NCBI RefSeq assembly: GCF_019972295.1
Contig: NZ_BLJA01000001.1
Location: 2,484,158-2,548,157 of the forward strand
Origin: Geobacter sp. AOG2
GTDB lineage: Bacteria > Desulfobacterota > Desulfuromonadia > Geobacterales > Pseudopelobacteraceae
Direction of reading: 5' to 3'
Length of the DNA stretch: 64,000 bases
The position numbers and the translations under genes are program-made. The notes below the pieces were generated by a model. That model made no database searches, was not told the origin of the DNA, and saw only the letters and a list, made by a program, of their open reading frames with translations. How positions within the stretch are numbered: position 1 is the stretch's first letter; each line of letters starts with the position of its first letter. Below are positions 1 through 9,670 of this stretch, in pieces.

Positions 1-915
1 GTCGGCGCGGACACGCTCGTACTCGAAATCACCCAGAAACGCCTTGATCTGCTTGGTCTTGCCTTCGAATTCCTCCTTGAGGGCCTCGATAGTTTCAGCG
101 GTGACCAGGCTGATCTGGTTGTGGCGCTCCTGCTTGGTCTTGATCTTCACCGCCTCGGCGATGCGGTCGTAGGCCAGTTCGCGAACGCGGGCCAGCAGGG
201 CTTCGTCAACCACGGGCGGAGCGATCACGCGTTTGGCTACGCCGACCTTCTTCTGCAGTTCCTCCTGAGCTTCGATCAAAGGGAGCATTGCTTCTTTGGC
301 GAAGAAGATGGCCTCCAGCATGTCGGCTTCGGAGACGAACTTGGCTTCCCCTTCCACCATGATGACCGCATCGCGACTGGCGGCAACCACGATCTCCAGG
401 TCGCTCTGCTCCAGCTCTTCGGAGGTGGGGTTCACGATCAGTTTGCCGTCCACCCGACCGACCTTGGCGCCGGCGATGGGGCCCTGGAACGGGACGTCCG
501 ACACCATGAGGGCTGCAGAGGCGCCCAGCATGGACAGGATACCGGGATCATTATCCTTGTCGGCAGACACAACGGTGGCCATGATCTGGGTGTCGTTCAG
601 AAAGTTCTCGGGAAAGAGCGGGCGGATCGGACGGTCGATCAACCGGCAAGTTAGGGTTTCGGCGTCTGACGGACGCGCTTCACGTTTGAAAAAACCGCCC
701 GGTATCTTACCGCCGGCGTAGGCTTTTTCGGTATAGTTGACGGTAAGGGGGAAGAAATCTTGCCCCTCCTTGGCTTCTTTTGTCGCCACCGCGGTCACCA
801 GCACCATGGTGTCGCCACAACTGACCACCACAGCACCGCTAGCCTGTTTAGCCATTTTGCCGGTGGTGATGGTTACGGTCCTGCCGCCGAACTCAACCTG
901 TACTTTTTGTTCCAT
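1..915 (-). CDS. pnp: Polyribonucleotide nucleotidyltransferase (PNPase), C-terminus beyond window
   Basis: Phosphorolytic 3'-5' exoribonuclease, a degradosome component that uses phosphate to release nucleoside diphosphates. The minus strand reads from ATG at 913-915 ([20 protein letters not shown]) for 305 codons to the window edge with no stop. It covers the first RNase PH-like domain ([27 protein letters not shown]) and the start of the all-helical linker. The second RNase PH, KH and S1 domains are missing only because the window ends. The order rpsO then pnp on the same strand is the classic arrangement. The intervening 311 bp holds a terminator and a decayed inverted repeat. Confidence 0.97.
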   Translation of the reverse strand, partial: MEQKVQVEFGGRTVTITTGKMAKQASGAVVVSCGDTMVLVTAVATKEAKEGQDFFPLTVNYTEKAYAGGKIPGGFFKREARPSDAETLTCRLIDRPIRPLFPENFLNDTQIMATVVSADKDNDPGILSMLGASAALMVSDVPFQGPIAGAKVGRVDGKLIVNPTSEELEQSDLEIVVAASRDAVIMVEGEAKFVSEADMLEAIFFAKEAMLPLIEAQEELQKKVGVAKRVIAPPVVDEALLARVRELAYDRIAEAVKIKTKQERHNQISLVTAETIEALKEEFEGKTKQIKAFLGDFEYERVRAD

Positions 916-975
916 ATGGTTTCTCCTGTTTGGTTGCGTTGGGGCCGTCGCTACAGCTTCCCAGATAGGCTATCA

Positions 976-1080
976 TCTGCCACGGAGGCACGAAGGATAC
1001 ACAAATGTTTGGAATGGCGTCATAAGGTTTTACGACCTCATTTCAGCGATTCAATACATTTTCTGTATCTCTGTGGCAAA
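976..1080. repeat. Decayed inverted-repeat element in the rpsO-pnp gap
   Basis: The left arm TCTGCCACGGAG (976-987) and right arm CTCTGTGGCAAA (1069-1080) are near-complementary. They resemble the perfect arms of the intact element at 60531-60694 (TTTGCCACAGAG / CTCTGTGGCAAA). I read this as an older copy of the same intergenic repeat family. The sequence between the arms has no coding signal. Confidence 0.5.
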
Positions 1081-1130
1081 CGTTCCAGGTGTTCTTTGGC
1101 CTTCTAGGAAACTCTACCCACGTCCCCAAC

Positions 1131-1156
1131 AAAAAATAAAAGGGCCGTAAAGCCCT
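1131..1156 (-). terminator. Intrinsic terminator downstream of rpsO
   Basis: On the minus strand a short stem AGGGC/GCCCT (1141-1156) is followed by a T-rich tract (complement of 1131-1140). It lies about 70 nt beyond the rpsO stop and before pnp. It may give partial termination, or an RNA processing site, between rpsO and pnp. A second small hairpin (CCCGC/GCGGG) sits near 1199-1212. Confidence 0.6.
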
Positions 1157-1226
1157 CTTGTGAAACGAGCATACCCAAAAATGGAGCAGGCAATATACCC
1201 GCAAAAAGCGGGCATACTGCCATCCA

Positions 1227-1493
1227 TTACCTGCGTATGCCGAGACGTTCGATGACCTTCTTGTACCTGTCCAGCTCTTTGCCTTTGAGGTAGTCCAGAA
1301 GGCGCCTCCTCTGGCCGACGAGCTTCAGAAGCCCGCGACGGCTGTGGTGGTCCTTTTTGTGGATCTTGAAGTGCTCGGTCAGATAGGTGATCCGCTCGGT
1401 GAGAATGGCGATCTGCACCTCCGGGGAACCTGTGTCGCTTTCATGGGTTTTGAACGAGTTGATGATTTCCTGTTTCTTTTCGGTTGCCAACAC
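1227..1493 (-). CDS. rpsO: 30S ribosomal protein S15
   Basis: Small-subunit primary binding protein that contacts the central domain of 16S rRNA. The 88-residue product contains the conserved S15 core ([44 protein letters not shown]). I prefer the GTG at 1491-1493, giving MLATEKKQE, because GGAGG lies 8 nt upstream and the length matches the family. An in-frame GTG nine bases further out (1502) would add three residues and overlap the SD. The product usually represses its own mRNA. A TATGCTGCAGCATA palindrome (about 1529-1542) lies in the leader, but I cannot assign it. Confidence 0.96.
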   Translation of the reverse strand: MLATEKKQEIINSFKTHESDTGSPEVQIAILTERITYLTEHFKIHKKDHHSRRGLLKLVGQRRRLLDYLKGKELDRYKKVIERLGIRR

Positions 1494-1601
1494 TGTCAAC
1501 ACCTCCCTTCATTACGGTTTGTTATCTGTATGCTGCAGCATAGCCAGTTTATCCAGGGTTTTGTTAAATAACACATAAGTCGCTATTTGTAAAGCGGTAA
1601 C

Positions 1602-2510
1602 TCAGCGGAAGACACGTTTCGGCGCAACGCGAAACCTGTCGGCGTCAAGGGGCAAAAGTTCGGCCACCGCGACAAGTTCTTCTCCAAAACAAAGACGCAC
1701 CAGTCGGGGGGAGTCGCATCCAAGCCAGGCACCATCCAAGGTATCCTCCAAGTCGGGGGCCCTGCCATGCCTGACCTTGGCCACACCGGCATCGTTCAGG
1801 GAGATGGCATCCAAATGGCCGAGCGCGACGCAGGGGGTCCGGCAAAACGTATCGGCCCGCCCCTCCCGCACGGCATCCTCCAACACTTCAAGCGTGACGC
1901 TCGAAGCTAAGTCGAACGGTCCGCTGGCCGTCCTGCGCAATTCCTGGAGCGCAGCGCCGCATCCAAGGACAGCTCCCATATCGTCCGCCAGCGAGCGCAC
2001 GTAAGTACCGCGGGAGCAGACCACCCGAATGGCGACCAGCGGCAGGTCAATGGAGACTATCTCTAAGGAGTATATCCGCACCAAGCGCGCCTTGCGCTCC
2101 ACTTCTTCCCCCTTGCGCGCCAGCTTGTACAACGGTTGCCCATCCTGCTTTATGGCCGAAAACATGGGAGGAATTTGACGGATCTCGCCGGTGAAGTCGC
2201 TTACCACGGCTTCCAGGCGATCGCGGCTCACCTGCGTTCCGTCGGCCTCGTGCAGAATTTGGCCGGTCATGTCAAGGGTATCGGTCTTTACGCCAAGACG
2301 CAGGAGCGCGTCATAGGCCTTCCGTCCTTCGTCCAGGAACGGTATGGCCTTGGTCCCTTCGTTGACCGCAACCGGCAGGACACCGGTGGCAAAGGGGTCG
2401 AGGGTGCCGGTATGCCCAACACGCCTGGTGCCGAGAATCCTGCGTACACGGCTAACCACATCATGCGAGGTGAGGCCGACCGGTTTGTCGATGACTACGA
2501 AACCGTTCAT
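1602..2510 (-). CDS. truB: tRNA pseudouridine(55) synthase
   Basis: Converts U55 to pseudouridine in the T-loop of tRNAs. The sequence has the TruB signature GHTGTLDPFATGVLPV with the catalytic aspartate, the N-terminal MNGFVVIDKPVGLTSHDVV, and the later CSRGTYVRSLADDMG segment. The C-terminal part (after about residue 235) is a PUA-like region. I start at ATG 2508-2510 because family members begin at this point. The frame stays open upstream to a TTG at 2534. No strong ribosome binding site is visible at either start. It sits between nrnA and rpsO, all on the minus strand. Confidence 0.95.
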   Translation of the reverse strand: MNGFVVIDKPVGLTSHDVVSRVRRILGTRRVGHTGTLDPFATGVLPVAVNEGTKAIPFLDEGRKAYDALLRLGVKTDTLDMTGQILHEADGTQVSRDRLEAVVSDFTGEIRQIPPMFSAIKQDGQPLYKLARKGEEVERKARLVRIYSLEIVSIDLPLVAIRVVCSRGTYVRSLADDMGAVLGCGAALQELRRTASGPFDLASSVTLEVLEDAVREGRADTFCRTPCVALGHLDAISLNDAGVAKVRHGRAPDLEDTLDGAWLGCDSPRLVRLCFGEELVAVAELLPLDADRFRVAPKRVFR

Positions 2511-2646
2511 AGGGGGCCGTATTCGCTGGTGCAAAGCCGCAAAAAGAAAGGGGGTGCAGAAGCGTGACAGGAAGTGTGCCGGACGGCGGCTGATGGGGCG
2601 GGGTTCCTCCTGAGGTGTGGTCGGATATGGGCAGACCTGTGGCGAT

Positions 2647-3609
2647 TCAGCAAAGGGCGGATTCCACGATGGCGTAGACCTGCGCTTTCACCTCGTCCAG
2701 CGTCCCGTCCACGGTGCAGCCGGCCGCGTTGTGATGGCCGCCTCCGCCCATCCGGGCGGCAAAGCCGGCCACATTGACCTTGCCCTTGGAACGAAAACCG
2801 ACCTTATACCGCTGCTCGGCCAGTTGGCGGAAAAAAATCGCTACCTCGACGCCGCGTATGGAACGGGGATAATTGATAAAGCCATCCGTCAACTCGGCGT
2901 CGGTGGCGGTTACGGCATACATGTCCAGGGTAATGGAGACGGAGGCCGCCCGGCCGTCGCTGATCACTTCCAGCGTGGGCAGGCATTTGGCCAGGAGTTC
3001 CAGACGCTTGCGGGGCTGGTTCTCATAGAGTTGCTCAGCCACGTCCCAGGCGTTGATGTCGCAACCGATCATCTCGCCGGCAATGGCGAAGGCCTCGGGA
3101 TTGGCATTGGAATAACGAAAGGAACCGGTATCGGTGATGATGGAGACATACAGGCAGAGCGCCGTCTCACGGTCCATGGCATAGCCGAAAGCGTTGATGA
3201 TGCGGTATACCAGCACGCCCGTCGCCGCGGCCTGGGGATCGATGAGGTTGTGGGCGCCGAAATTATCGCACCCCAGGTGGTGATCCAGATTGACCAGCGT
3301 ACCGATGCGCTTGAAGGCGCAGAATTCGTCGCCCGCCCTGCGGAACTCGCCGATATCCTGTACAAAAGCCACATCGAAATCGCGGTCGGGGACGTGGGGG
3401 GAAACCGTATCCACGCCCGGTAGAAAGGCGTACAGATCCGGCACTTGGTCGCGCAGATGAACGCAGACTTCTTTGCCGATCTTCCGGAGAAACGAGGCCA
3501 GGGCCAGGGAAGAGCCTACCGCATCGCCATCCGGACTTTCGTGGCTGGTGAGCAGAAAAGACGTATTGGCGCGGATTACCGAAACAATATCCTGAATGGT
3601 CTCATTCAT
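2647..3609 (-). CDS. nrnA: DHH-family oligoribonuclease / pAp phosphatase (NrnA-like)
   Basis: Predicted cytosolic phosphoesterase that degrades nano-RNAs and dephosphorylates 3'-phosphoadenosine 5'-phosphate. The DHH domain shows HESPDGDAVGSSLAL, VQDIGEF and LVNLDHHLGCDNFG (metal ligands). The DHHA1 domain carries the RNA-binding GGGGHHNAAG motif near the C-terminus. Start at ATG 3607-3609 (MNETIQDIV) has AAGGAG about 13 nt upstream. A TTG four codons earlier is too close to that SD. The start overlaps the rbfA stop by 8 nt, indicating translational coupling. Bacteria with this gene often lack Orn. Confidence 0.92.
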   Translation of the reverse strand: MNETIQDIVSVIRANTSFLLTSHESPDGDAVGSSLALASFLRKIGKEVCVHLRDQVPDLYAFLPGVDTVSPHVPDRDFDVAFVQDIGEFRRAGDEFCAFKRIGTLVNLDHHLGCDNFGAHNLIDPQAAATGVLVYRIINAFGYAMDRETALCLYVSIITDTGSFRYSNANPEAFAIAGEMIGCDINAWDVAEQLYENQPRKRLELLAKCLPTLEVISDGRAASVSITLDMYAVTATDAELTDGFINYPRSIRGVEVAIFFRQLAEQRYKVGFRSKGKVNVAGFAARMGGGGHHNAAGCTVDGTLDEVKAQVYAIVESALC

Positions 3610-3952
3610 GCTCTGTTTCAATCTCCTTGAGGAGTGAGTCTATCCGGTTGCCATATTCCCCGGAATGATCGTACTTGAACAGCAGGTCGGGGGTGTAGCG
3701 CATGGTCAGGCTTTTGCCCAACTCACGGCGCAGGAAACCCTTGGCGCTGTTCAGGCCGGCCTCGCTGTCCTTCTTGGCTTGATCGTCGCCGATAACCGTG
3801 AAAAACACTCGCGCCAGATGGAGATCGTCGGTAACCTCCACGGCGGTGATGGTGACAAACCCGATGCGAGGGTCGTTGAGCCCTCGGGAGAGGATCGAGG
3901 AAATCAGTTCATGAATGGTCTCGGCGACCTTGTCGGAACGTTTGTGTTGCAT
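3602..3952 (-). CDS. rbfA: Ribosome-binding factor A
   Basis: KH-fold factor needed for maturation of the 5' end of 16S rRNA and late 30S assembly. The 116-residue protein starts MQHKRSDKVAETIHELISSI and contains the family segment DPRIGFVTITAVEVTDDL and LTMRYTPDLLFKYD near the end. The ATG at 3950-3952 is chosen on family length; the longer open frame upstream has no RbfA-like sequence. It follows infB on the same strand with a 160-nt gap that holds a 10-bp inverted repeat. Only a weak purine-rich SD (AAGAAAAGAG) is visible. Confidence 0.94.
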   Translation of the reverse strand: MQHKRSDKVAETIHELISSILSRGLNDPRIGFVTITAVEVTDDLHLARVFFTVIGDDQAKKDSEAGLNSAKGFLRRELGKSLTMRYTPDLLFKYDHSGEYGNRIDSLLKEIETEHE

Positions 3953-4056
3953 AAAGGCAAAACTCTTTTCTTCATTCAGAACACAATGGGGCGGCCAATG
4001 CGGCTTCCCGCCGTATTCCTGCGGCTCTGGGCGAATGGTTGCTTTCACCTGAAACA

Positions 4057-4103
4057 GTGATGCCTGAACGGTAGCCAAGCGAGAGAAACTGGCCAGGCAT
4101 CAC
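4057..4103. repeat. 10-bp perfect inverted repeat between infB and rbfA
   Basis: GTGATGCCTG (4057-4066) and CAGGCATCAC (4094-4103) are exactly complementary around a 27-nt loop that itself contains GCC/GGC. There is no T-tract, so this is more likely an mRNA processing or stabilising structure downstream of infB than a terminator. Confidence 0.55.
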
Positions 4104-4112
4104 GGATTCATA

Positions 4113-6773
4113 TTATAATTTCGCGGCGATCTTTTCCATCTCGAACGCTTCGATGATATCACCGACCTTGAGGTCGTTGTAATTTTCAAGGCCGATGCCG
4201 CACTCGTAGCCGCTGGCCACTTCCTTGACATCGTCCTTGAAACGGCGCAGGGACGACATCTTGCCCTCGTAGACCACCACGTTGTCACGCAGCAGGCGCA
4301 CCTGGGCGTTGCGCAGCATTTTGCCGTCCTGAACATGGCAGCCGGAAACGGTGCCGACCTTGGGCACGGAGAACAATTCGCGAACCTCGGCGCGACCCAG
4401 GTATTTCTCCTTGAAGGTCGGAGAGAGAAGTCCTTCCATGGCCTTCTTTACATCCTCAACCGCATCGTAGATGATGTTGTAGAGGCGGATATCGACTCCC
4501 TCCTTCTCGGCCAGGCCTTGGGCCTTGACCTCGGGCCGCACGTTGAAGCCGATGACGATGGCGTTGGAGGCGGCCGCCAGATTGACGTCCGTCTCGGTAA
4601 CAGCGCCGACCGCAGAGTGGATGACGTTGAGACGCACTGCATCGGTGGAAAGCTTGCGCAACGATTCGCCCACCGCTTCCACCGATCCCTGCACGTCGCC
4701 CTTGACGATAACATTGAGGTCCTTGACTTCGCCGCTCTGGATCTTGCGGTACAGGTCTTCCAGGGAGAGCTTGCTGTGTTTGGCCAGTTCCAGCTCACGC
4801 AGCTTGATCTGGCGCAGGGTTGCGATCTCCTTGGCCTGTTTTTCGTCCTTCATGGCCACAAAAACATCGCCGGCATCGGGCACACCGGAGAGACCAACCA
4901 ATTCCACCGGCTTGGAGGGGCCTGCTTCCAGCACCTTCTCGCCACGGTCATTCTGCATGGCACGCACACGGCCGGAATGGATGCCGACCACGCAGTAGTC
5001 GCCTGCCTTGAGGGTACCTTCCTGCACAAGCACGGTGGCAACCGGGCCTCGTCCCTTGTCCAGCTTGGCCTCCACGATGGTGCCCTTGGCCAGTTTGTCA
5101 GGATTGGCTTTGAGTTCCATCACGTCGGCCTGCAACAGGACCATTTCCAGCAACTCTTCGAGATTGAGACGTTTCTTGGCCGACACCTCCACCATGGTGG
5201 CGTCACCACCCCACTCGGAGGCAACAAGACCGAACTCCATCAACTCCTGCTTGACCCGTTCCGGCTTGGCGTCCGGCTTGTCAATCTTGTTGATGGCAAC
5301 GATGATCGGAACCTCGGCGGCCTTGGAGTGGTTGATGGCCTCACGGGTCTGGGGCATGACCCCGTCGTCGGCCGCTACGACCAGGATGACGATGTCGGTC
5401 ACCTTGGCGCCGCGGGCACGCATGGCGGTAAACGCCTCATGACCCGGCGTATCGAGGAAGGTAATCTTACGTCCATTCAACTCCACATCGTAAGCACCGA
5501 TATGCTGGGTGATGCCCCCGGCTTCGCCGGCGATGACGTTAGCCTCACGGATCGCATCCAGAAGAGAGGTCTTGCCATGGTCGACGTGGCCCATGATGGT
5601 CACGACCGGCGGCCGTTTCACTAGGGTTTCGGGCGCATCGGGAGCCGACTCAAGGATTTCGTCCAGGTCGACCGCCACGTTTTCCACCTCATAGCCATAC
5701 TCAGAGGCCAGAATGACCGCGGTATCGTAATCCAGGGGATGGTTGATGGTAACCATCATCCCCATCTTCATAAGGGACTTTATCAGATCGTTGGCCTTAA
5801 TACCCATGCGCTTGGCCAACTCGCCGACACTGATGCTCTCGGTGATCCTGATGATACGCTTGATGGCCTTGGGAATGGTGATCTCGGTCTTGCGGGTTTC
5901 AACCACCCGCTCCCTGCCGCCCTTCTTCTTGGACCCACGGTAGACCGGATCAAAGGTACGCTCGCGTTTTTCCAGGATCTCATGTTTCTTGGGCTGTTCC
6001 TTCTTCTTGCCGGGAGCGCCGCCCCCTTTCTTGCCACCCTTTCCGGCGTCGGGACCATGGCCGGGGCCATCTTTTTTACCACCCGGGCGACGGCTGTCTC
6101 CGGCGGAAGGGGCTGCGGGCGTCAGTTGCACCTGCTTCATGCGGGAACGATCCTGCTCGCCTGCGGGCGCGGCAGTGGGGGCACTGTTCCGGGGCGCCCC
6201 CTCCGAAGCCGGACGGGACGGAGCAGTGCGCGGCGTGGGCGGCGCCTCCTTGGTCACCACGCGGGTGGGACGGGTTGTAACGCCCGGAATTTCCATTCTG
6301 CCCAGGATACGAGCCTGGTTTGGGCCAGCCTTCACCGGTTCGGGCGGAGTTTTGGGCTTTTCCGGAATAACCGGTTCCACCACAACCGCCTTGGCTGGAG
6401 CCGGCGGCTCCTGAGGAACGATCTCAGGTTCAGGCAGTTGAACAGCAGGGGCCTTGGGAGCAGGGGCGGGGGCGGGGGCCGGCTCCACCTTCTTTTCCGG
6501 CTCGACGGCGGCAGTCACCGGCGGTGCTTCCTCGACAGCAACAGCCGGAGCAGTCTTGGCACGACGTCTGATGATGTTGGTCGTGACCCGCACCTCTTCG
6601 GTGCTGGCACTGTTTTCCTTGGGCTGAGGCGTCATCAGCTTCTTGACGGCATCCTCTTCAACCAGGGAGGCCGACGATTTGGCATCAACCCCGATCTCTT
6701 TGAGCCTGGCAAGGGTCTCACGGGCATCAACACCCAATTTCTCCGCCAGATTGCTCACACGTATCTTGCTCAT
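4113..6773 (-). CDS. infB: Translation initiation factor IF-2
   Basis: GTPase that recruits fMet-tRNA to the 30S subunit and promotes subunit joining. It is 886 residues. The IF2 N-terminal module is [20 protein letters not shown] long Pro/Ala/Lys-rich, then Gly/Lys-rich, linker runs over about residues 60-270. A second N-domain repeat ([20 protein letters not shown]) precedes the G domain, which has [22 protein letters not shown] and [10 protein letters not shown]. Domains II-IV follow ([29 protein letters not shown]). It lies 2 nt after the ylxR-L7Ae gene in the rimP-nusA operon. The length is typical of deltaproteobacterial IF-2. Confidence 0.98.
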   Translation of the reverse strand: MSKIRVSNLAEKLGVDARETLARLKEIGVDAKSSASLVEEDAVKKLMTPQPKENSASTEEVRVTTNIIRRRAKTAPAVAVEEAPPVTAAVEPEKKVEPAPAPAPAPKAPAVQLPEPEIVPQEPPAPAKAVVVEPVIPEKPKTPPEPVKAGPNQARILGRMEIPGVTTRPTRVVTKEAPPTPRTAPSRPASEGAPRNSAPTAAPAGEQDRSRMKQVQLTPAAPSAGDSRRPGGKKDGPGHGPDAGKGGKKGGGAPGKKKEQPKKHEILEKRERTFDPVYRGSKKKGGRERVVETRKTEITIPKAIKRIIRITESISVGELAKRMGIKANDLIKSLMKMGMMVTINHPLDYDTAVILASEYGYEVENVAVDLDEILESAPDAPETLVKRPPVVTIMGHVDHGKTSLLDAIREANVIAGEAGGITQHIGAYDVELNGRKITFLDTPGHEAFTAMRARGAKVTDIVILVVAADDGVMPQTREAINHSKAAEVPIIVAINKIDKPDAKPERVKQELMEFGLVASEWGGDATMVEVSAKKRLNLEELLEMVLLQADVMELKANPDKLAKGTIVEAKLDKGRGPVATVLVQEGTLKAGDYCVVGIHSGRVRAMQNDRGEKVLEAGPSKPVELVGLSGVPDAGDVFVAMKDEKQAKEIATLRQIKLRELELAKHSKLSLEDLYRKIQSGEVKDLNVIVKGDVQGSVEAVGESLRKLSTDAVRLNVIHSAVGAVTETDVNLAAASNAIVIGFNVRPEVKAQGLAEKEGVDIRLYNIIYDAVEDVKKAMEGLLSPTFKEKYLGRAEVRELFSVPKVGTVSGCHVQDGKMLRNAQVRLLRDNVVVYEGKMSSLRRFKDDVKEVASGYECGIGLENYNDLKVGDIIEAFEMEKIAAKL

Positions 6774-6775
6774 GC

Positions 6776-7381
6776 TTACTGCACCTCCCCCAGGAAGTTT
6801 CTATATCGTTCAATTGTTTTCAAAAGTTGCACCACAAAACCGCTCGATTTCACGGCAAGCGCACTACGTGGTGCCTTACCGAGCAGAGCGCCAAAATCGT
6901 CTTTTGTCAGTACCCGCAAACAGGGCACGCCGTTGCCGGCCGCCTGGGCCGCGATCTTCTCCCCGATGGCCTCGGAGACGTCCAAGGCCACCAGGACCAG
7001 TCCCGGCTTGTTCTTATTCTTCAGCGCCTCGCCAACCATGGAGCCGCCAGCAACAATCTTGCCTGCCTTGTTGGCCAAGGCGATGTACCCCATGACCCGT
7101 TCAAGCAACAGCTTCGCCACCTGCGCGGTCATCTCGTCGGGAGCGGGCACGGCCACCTCGTGCCTGAAGGCACGGCCAAACTGGCGCTGCTTGACTGCAC
7201 CAGCCAGACAGCTAGCACTGACGCAGGTGTAGGCGCCCCTGCCGGGCAGCTTCGCATCCAGATCCGGCACCACCTCCCCCTGTGGGGAGAGCACAAAACG
7301 GATCAGTCGATCCCGGTCTCTGATTTCACGGCAGGCAAGACAACTGCGTTGCGGCTTTTCCGCACCATCGTGGCGGGGCAT
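6776..7381 (-). CDS. YlxR-like RNA-binding domain fused to an L7Ae/YlxQ-like domain
   Basis: The 201-residue protein begins with a YlxR (DUF448) module: [18 protein letters not shown], then [14 protein letters not shown] with the Cys pairs and GRGAYxC signature. From about residue 95 it continues into an L7Ae/L30e-like fold ([48 protein letters not shown]). In Bacillus these are two adjacent genes (ylxR, ylxQ) between nusA and infB; here they are one reading frame in the same place. It is probably a nucleic-acid-binding accessory factor of transcription/translation. The gap is 9 nt to nusA and 2 nt to infB. The exact role is unknown. Confidence 0.85.
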   Translation of the reverse strand: MPRHDGAEKPQRSCLACREIRDRDRLIRFVLSPQGEVVPDLDAKLPGRGAYTCVSASCLAGAVKQRQFGRAFRHEVAVPAPDEMTAQVAKLLLERVMGYIALANKAGKIVAGGSMVGEALKNKNKPGLVLVALDVSEAIGEKIAAQAAGNGVPCLRVLTKDDFGALLGKAPRSALAVKSSGFVVQLLKTIERYRNFLGEVQ

Positions 7382-7390
7382 CCCGGTACG

Positions 7391-8599
7391 CTACTCCGCC
7401 TGCTTCTCTTCGGCATCCGAGGCAACTGCAGCATCGGCGGTCCCTGCCTCTACAGTTTCGTCAGTCTCAATAGTCCCGGTATCCTCGGTAGCCTCATCGG
7501 CCGCAGGCTCCTCTTCCGCCTGGGTGCCGTCAAAGGAGGCAAATTGGGCCAATTCAGCCTCAGCCGCCTTGGATTCGCTCTTTATATCAATGCGGCAGCC
7601 GGTCAGACGGGCCGCAAGACTGACGTTCTGTCCGCGTTTGCCGATGGCGAGGGAAAGCTGATCGTCCGCCACGACAATCTCAAGCACCCGATTGTCCTCA
7701 TCCACGAACACCTTGGAAACCTGTGCCGGAGAAAGGGCATTGCAGGCGAAACGGGCAATATCCTCGGACCAGGGGATGATATCGATCTTCTCTCCGCGCA
7801 ACTCAGAGACCACGTTCTGGACGCGGGCGCCCCGCATGCCGACACAGGCGCCGACCGGGTCCACATCCGAATCATTGGAGGAAACGGCAATCTTGGCGCG
7901 GCTGCCCGGATCGCGCACTACGGCGTTAATCTCAACGATGCCTTCGGCGATCTCCGGCACCTCAAGCTCGAACAGTTTGGCCAGCATACTGGGATGGGTA
8001 CGGGAGAGGATGATCTGCGGCCCTTTGGTGGTCATACGGATTTCGGTAATGATGGCGCGGATGCGGTCGCCGGGACGATAGACCTCGCGCGGCATCTGTT
8101 CCTTGGCCGGGAGTGCCGCCTCGGCGCGCCCCAGGTCAACCAGCAGTTCACCCTTTTCGAAACGCCGCACCATGCCGGTGATGATCTCCCACTGGCGGTC
8201 GCTGTACTCGTTGAAGATGGTTTCCCGTTCCGCCTCACGCACCTTCTGGATGATGACTTGCTTGGCAGTCTGGGCGGCAATGCGGGTGAAGCCGGTGGCA
8301 TCCAGCTTTTCTCCCAACGAATCGCCGACCTCCACATCAGGGTCAACCTCACGGGCCTCTTCGAGACTGATCTCCTTGTAGGAGTCCTGCACCTCCTCAA
8401 CAACGGTCACGAACTCAAACAGCTCCACCTCGCCCGAGTCAGGATTGTAATGAGCCTCCAGATCCCGGGTATTGCGGTACTTCTTGTTGGCAGCAGTCAA
8501 CACCGCCTGCTCCATGGCCTCCATGACCACCTGCCGGTCGATGCCCTTTTCCTTGACGATCTGCTCGATGGCATGTTTGAGATTGATGTTCGTTTCCAC
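7391..8599 (-). CDS. nusA: Transcription termination/antitermination factor NusA
   Basis: RNA-polymerase-associated factor controlling pausing, intrinsic termination and antitermination. The 402-residue protein has the N-terminal RNAP-binding domain ([19 protein letters not shown]), the S1 domain ([20 protein letters not shown]) and the two KH domains ([38 protein letters not shown]). It ends in an acidic Glu/Asp/Ala-rich tail of about 60 residues in place of the two C-terminal acidic repeats of E. coli NusA. It lies between rimP and ylxR. Autoregulation through the terminator upstream of rimP is possible but is inference. Confidence 0.97.
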   Translation of the reverse strand: METNINLKHAIEQIVKEKGIDRQVVMEAMEQAVLTAANKKYRNTRDLEAHYNPDSGEVELFEFVTVVEEVQDSYKEISLEEAREVDPDVEVGDSLGEKLDATGFTRIAAQTAKQVIIQKVREAERETIFNEYSDRQWEIITGMVRRFEKGELLVDLGRAEAALPAKEQMPREVYRPGDRIRAIITEIRMTTKGPQIILSRTHPSMLAKLFELEVPEIAEGIVEINAVVRDPGSRAKIAVSSNDSDVDPVGACVGMRGARVQNVVSELRGEKIDIIPWSEDIARFACNALSPAQVSKVFVDEDNRVLEIVVADDQLSLAIGKRGQNVSLAARLTGCRIDIKSESKAAEAELAQFASFDGTQAEEEPAADEATEDTGTIETDETVEAGTADAAVASDAEEKQAE

Positions 8600-8636
8600 G
8601 ATTGCTTCTCCTTACTGACGTATATGGGAAATCAGA

Positions 8637-9122
8637 TCAAAATTCGAATTCAAGATTGGCCTTGGCGACCTTATCCAACGGGATCGAGGCAGACGGGCCT
8701 TCGGCAAGCTTCATGACGACGCTGCCGTCCACCAGCCCTTCCAACCGCCCGATAAAGGTCTTGCGCTTGTTGCCGGCATCATCGGGCAGCGCCTCAAAAG
8801 TGCGCACCTTCACCAAACGCCCGGCAAAGCGTTCGTAATCGGCCGGCGTTTTGAGGGGGCGGTCCAAACCGGGGGAGGACACCTCCAGCGAATAGTGGCC
8901 CGGGATGATGTCTTCTACGTCGAGGATGGCCGACAACTCGCGGCTGACGTCGGCGCAATCGTCCAGGGTAATGCCCCCATCCTTGTCGATGAAGAGCCGC
9001 AATACGCCATCGCGCCCTGCCCTGGCGAACTCGATATCGACGAGTTCCATACCGAGCGATTCCAGTATAGGCAACGCAATGCCGGACACCTGCCCGCAAA
9101 CATCTCCCTTGATCATAGCCAT
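8637..9122 (-). CDS. rimP: Ribosome maturation factor RimP
   Basis: 30S assembly factor acting on early 16S rRNA/S12 incorporation. The 161 residues contain the typical LGMELVDIEFARAGRDGVLRL, DDCADVSRELSAILDVED and YSLEVSSPGLDRPLKTPADY segments and a C-terminal SH3-like domain. The start is ATG at 9120-9122; a second in-frame ATG follows two codons later. Neither has a clear SD. It is the first protein gene of the nusA-infB operon, as in many bacteria. Confidence 0.96.
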   Translation of the reverse strand: MAMIKGDVCGQVSGIALPILESLGMELVDIEFARAGRDGVLRLFIDKDGGITLDDCADVSRELSAILDVEDIIPGHYSLEVSSPGLDRPLKTPADYERFAGRLVKVRTFEALPDDAGNKRKTFIGRLEGLVDGSVVMKLAEGPSASIPLDKVAKANLEFEF

Positions 9123-9132
9123 ACGCTGTCTC

Positions 9133-9165
9133 GCAAAAAAAAAGTGAGCCTTGCGAGCTCACTTT
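9133..9165 (-). terminator. Intrinsic terminator immediately upstream of rimP
   Basis: Reading the minus strand, AAAGTGAGC/GCTCACTTT (9141-9165) forms a 9-bp stem followed by a run of T (complement of 9135-9143). It ends only about 10 nt before the rimP start codon, which leaves no room for a promoter between them. Transcripts entering rimP from upstream must therefore pass it, so it acts either as an attenuator or as the 3' end of an upstream transcript such as the tRNA. Confidence 0.75.
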
Positions 9166-9437
9166 TGAGTGAACAACTTTTTTGTCTTTATACCATGACA
9201 ACCCATGAAGAAGCAACTCTTTTTTTGGGAGACAGTCAGTAAAAACGCTACTTCGGCCGAACAATATCCGGTTTTATTTTGCGACACATCACAATCCTCC
9301 CCATGATGACACCTCTCCCAGAAATAAAGAGTACGGCGGGGCAAGGTCCGTTGGTCGGGAAAGTATTCGTAAAGCGCGCATATGAACCCCATAGAACAAC
9401 AGACACATACCCTGTCGCGGGAGGTGCCTGCGTGTAC

Positions 9438-9513
9438 TGGAGCCACCTGCCGGAATCGAACCGGCGACCTATTGATTACGAATCAATTGCTCTACCAACT
9501 GAGCTAAGGTGGC
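9438..9513 (-). tRNA. tRNA-Thr(CGU)
   Basis: The minus strand folds as a full cloverleaf: acceptor GCCACCT/AGGTGGC, D arm GCTCAGTTGGTAGAGC, anticodon loop TTCGTAA (anticodon CGT), T arm with GGTTCGATTCC, and an encoded CCA (complement of 9438-9440). It lies upstream of rimP in the same direction. This recalls enteric bacteria, where a tRNA gene (metY) heads the rimP-nusA-infB operon. Confidence 0.96.
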
Positions 9514-9611
9514 GACGACGTTTTTCATGGGGGCTTGGTCGGCGGGGATTTGCGGGTCAGTGCGGCAGGATAAATAGCACCCTTTCTGAACCAATTATCT
9601 CCAGCGGAGTT

Positions 9612-9641
9612 AAGTTACCTTAAAACAAAGGCCTCTGTCAA
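9612..9641 (-). promoter_or_regulatory. Candidate sigma-70 promoter of the tRNA-Thr transcript
   Basis: On the minus strand a perfect -35 TTGACA (complement of 9636-9641) is followed after 18 nt by TAACTT (complement of 9612-9617). It lies about 100 nt upstream of the tRNA 5' end. It could also supply the rimP operon by read-through of the terminator at 9133-9165. Confidence 0.5.
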
Positions 9642-9670
9642 TCCCTACTTGTCAGGTACTTTATCGAATG

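Noticed and set aside
4335-5624. Long open frame opposite infB (about 430 codons)
   Set aside because: Antisense shadow of a GC-rich conserved gene; the product has no recognisable domain and the infB reading is unambiguous.
6827-8716. 629-codon open frame opposite nusA and its neighbours
   Set aside because: Runs across three well-supported minus-strand genes; composition and lack of motifs mark it as a mirror frame.
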